A DNA stretch of 64,000 bases from Halanaeroarchaeum sp. HSR-CO (GTDB lineage Archaea > Halobacteriota > Halobacteria > Halobacteriales > Halobacteriaceae), in assembly GCF_024972755.1 (NCBI RefSeq), contig NZ_CP087724.1, positions 1,736,001 through 1,800,000 of the forward strand. The letters run 5' to 3'. Position numbers and translations under genes: made by a program. The notes below the pieces were generated by a model. The model searched no databases. It was not told the origin of the DNA and was given only the letters and a program-made list of their open reading frames with translations. Positions 62,334-64,000 of the stretch are shown piece after piece (within the stretch, counting starts at the first letter, position 1; each line of letters begins with the position of its first letter).

Positions 62334-63220
62334 TCGGACAGCGACCTCGCAATAAAGGACACATCAGCATCTACTGTCGGAACGGATTCAGTGAGTTCCT
62401 GGGCGATCTTATCCGTCGCAAGACAGCTGTATTGTGGGCGTTCTGCGAGAAAATCTACAGCAGACATCGTCGATGAGTGGAGAGTGCCTTTCAAATTGAG
62501 GGACTCCGTGAGAATCCGGCCGAGCTCCTTCGGAGTTACGCATGAAGAAGATGCCACGTGGAAGTGGCCAGACGCACCCCTTTGAATCAGTGAAAGAATT
62601 GCCTGCGCAGCGAAGCCCACACGGGTCGGCGTGATTCGCTGATCGGTGAAGAGGGAAACCTCCCCTTCAGATTTCAGCTGGTCTCTGACCCAGGCAGGGA
62701 ATCCATTCAATTGTCCGGTAAACCCATGAATTCCGTAATTGAATGACGTTCGAACGATTAGAGACTCCGAGTCCACCTCATGGACGCCAATTTCCCCGGC
62801 TAATTTCGTTTGCCCGTATGCCTGTACGGGGTTCGGCGCTGATTCTTCGGTGTATGGGGTTTCAGTACCCCCATTGAAGACGTAATCAGTCGAGATCTGG
62901 ACAAAATCAATCCCACGTACACGACACCGTTTGGCCATTTTACGTGGTGCCTGGGCGTTGATTTGGAAAGCCTCGTCACGATTTTGCTCACATCCATCCA
63001 CGTCCGTCATCGCCGCACAGTTGATAACGACATCAGGCCCGTAGCGATCGAGCACCCGTTCAAATTTGTCCCCGTCTCGGATATCCAACCGCTCGAACGT
63101 TCCTTCAGATTCTGGTGATTCTGAATGAAACGTGCCGACGACTTCCATCCCCGCATCCTGAGCAGAAGAAAAGATGGCACTTCCGAGAAGACCAGTCACA
63201 CCCATGACGAGGATTCGCAT
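62330..63220 (-). CDS. rmlD: dTDP-4-dehydrorhamnose reductase
   Basis: A 296-residue extended SDR enzyme: MRILVMGVTGLLGSAIFSSA, VINCAAMTDVDGCEQNRDEAFQINA, FVQISTDYVFNGG, and YGQTKLAGEIGVHE with the YxxxK pair. NADPH-dependent reduction of dTDP-4-keto-L-rhamnose to dTDP-L-rhamnose. ATG at 63220 is chosen (a longer ORF starts 5 codons earlier); TATA-like boxes lie in the shared 50-base spacer with rmlB. Converges on the small zinc-binding gene. Confidence 0.93.
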   Translation of the reverse strand: MRILVMGVTGLLGSAIFSSAQDAGMEVVGTFHSESPESEGTFERLDIRDGDKFERVLDRYGPDVVINCAAMTDVDGCEQNRDEAFQINAQAPRKMAKRCRVRGIDFVQISTDYVFNGGTETPYTEESAPNPVQAYGQTKLAGEIGVHEVDSESLIVRTSFNYGIHGFTGQLNGFPAWVRDQLKSEGEVSLFTDQRITPTRVGFAAQAILSLIQRGASGHFHVASSSCVTPKELGRILTESLNLKGTLHSSTMSAVDFLAERPQYSCLATDKIAQELTESVPTVDADVSFIARSLSD

Positions 63221-63270
63221 ACCCAATGAACACACCTTTATCCTACATAGGTGCTACTGACTCAAATAGA
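63221..63270. promoter_or_regulatory. Divergent promoter between rmlD and rmlB
   Basis: The 50-base spacer holds CTTTATCCT (63236-63244), about 30 bases before the rmlB ATG. On the minus strand CCTATGTAGGATAAAGG (63235-63251) lies 20-30 bases before the rmlD ATG. Both genes are probably leaderless and share the element. Confidence 0.45.
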
Positions 63271-64000
63271 ATGAGAATCCTCGTCACAGGTGGAGCAGGA
63301 TTCATCGGCTCAAATTTTGTAAAGTACGTTTTGGAAAATCGGGATTACGAAGTAACTACCCTAGATTCTCTGACATACGCAGGAACCAGAGAGAATCTGG
63401 ATTTTGCCGTCGATGATCCGAATCATCGATTTGTAGAGGGAGATATTCGCGATGAAGAAGTCGTTGAAGACCTACTGTCCGAAGTGGATGCAATCGTGAA
63501 CTTCGCTGCAGAATCTCACGTCGACCGTTCTATCGATGGATCGAAACCCTTCGTTTCGACGAACATAGAGGGCACACGCGTGCTGCTTGACTTAGCTCTA
63601 AAGGAGGATATCGACACGTTCGTCCAGATCTCCACCGATGAGGTGTACGGGGAAGTACTAAAGGGGGTATTTTCGGAAACTGACCCCCTCGAACCACGTA
63701 ATCCGTATGCTGCGACGAAAGCGAGCGCGGACCTTTTGGCAATGAGTTATTTCACGACTCACGATTTGCCGGTGATCGTCACGCGGTCATCGAATAATTA
63801 TGGGCCCCGTCAGCATCCTGAAAAGTTAGTTCCAAAGTTCATTAAACGGGCAAATGAAGGGAAATCACTCCCCGTATATGGAGACGGAAGCCAGGTGCGA
63901 GAGTGGCTTTATGTCGAAGATAACTGTCGGGCAGTTCTTTCGGTTCTCGAGGCTGGCGAACCTGGTGAAATTTACAATATCGGAAGTGGAGTAGAGAAAG
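63271..64000 (+). CDS. rmlB: dTDP-glucose 4,6-dehydratase, cut by window edge
   Basis: The first 243 residues are visible: RILVTGGAGFIGSNFVKYVL, the substrate-binding LDSLTYAGTRENL, NFAAESHVDRSIDG, STDEVYGEV with the catalytic Asp-Glu pair, NPYAATKASADLL with the Tyr and Lys, TRSSNNYGPRQHPEKLVPKFI. These are the RmlB signatures and distinguish it from the UXS-like protein at 51136. Makes dTDP-4-keto-6-deoxyglucose, the substrate for RmlC. The C-terminal about 80-100 residues lie outside the window. Confidence 0.95.
   Translation, partial: MRILVTGGAGFIGSNFVKYVLENRDYEVTTLDSLTYAGTRENLDFAVDDPNHRFVEGDIRDEEVVEDLLSEVDAIVNFAAESHVDRSIDGSKPFVSTNIEGTRVLLDLALKEDIDTFVQISTDEVYGEVLKGVFSETDPLEPRNPYAATKASADLLAMSYFTTHDLPVIVTRSSNNYGPRQHPEKLVPKFIKRANEGKSLPVYGDGSQVREWLYVEDNCRAVLSVLEAGEPGEIYNIGSGVEK

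Noticed and set aside
1-64000. tRNA or rRNA genes
   Set aside because: I looked for tRNA-like TTC-containing T-arms and rRNA-like blocks and saw none I could support.

Overview
This window is a piece of a haloarchaeal chromosome. The left 26.7 kb is GC-rich, its proteins are acidic (Asp/Glu-rich), many genes look leaderless with a TATA-like box 22-30 bases before the ATG/GTG, and several genes belong to haloarchaeal families (HalX response regulator, DUF5799- and DUF5779-like proteins, AglJ, Tat lipoproteins). I cannot name the species. No rRNA, tRNA or CRISPR array was recognised.

Layout. (1) 1-26.7 kb, core: tpiA (cut by the window edge), an MBF1-like regulator, an overlapping hisC / adenylate-kinase-like / CDP-alcohol phosphatidyltransferase operon, assorted metabolic genes, then a minus-strand operon (14996 to 7531) with a spermidine/putrescine-type ABC importer, a nitrilase-family amidase, a ureohydrolase and an aminotransferase. 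After that come a divergent histidine kinase / HalX regulator pair separated by 32-bp repeats, a GT-C membrane protein with an arylsulfotransferase-like protein, a two-RCK potassium channel, and aglJ. (2) 26.7-64 kb, surface-glycan island: composition drops abruptly at about 26.69 kb and stays mosaic. It holds a glmU-glmU-glmS operon, a PglK/MsbA-type ABC exporter, a decayed Wzx-type flippase, a complete-looking nonulosonic (sialic-acid-like) acid cluster, three alkaline-phosphatase-superfamily 'sulfatases', glycosyltransferases, a second nucleotide-sugar pair, and a dTDP-rhamnose set (rmlC, A, D, B) that runs off the right edge. Relics of IS5-like, IS6, IS110 and ISH6 elements litter 46.9-58.1 kb.

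How the genes fit together. GlmS and the GlmU-like enzymes would supply UDP-GlcNAc. A 4,6-dehydratase with Met in place of the PseB tyrosine, a DegT aminotransferase, a hydrolysing 2-epimerase, a NeuB synthase and a CMP-transferase form a legionaminic-type pathway. An overlapping four-gene operon also carries a formyltransferase, a D-cysteine-desulfhydrase-like PLP enzyme and an ATP-grasp ligase, which suggests formyl and possibly aminoacyl decoration. The protein at 59087-60157 carries the DEG, HP and ST motifs of bacterial (poly)sialyltransferases and is the obvious candidate transferase. The most interesting hypothesis here is a haloarchaeal system that makes, decorates and transfers a sialic-acid-like sugar, together with non-FGly sulfatase-fold enzymes. 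All functional statements are read from motifs and context; no database search was possible.
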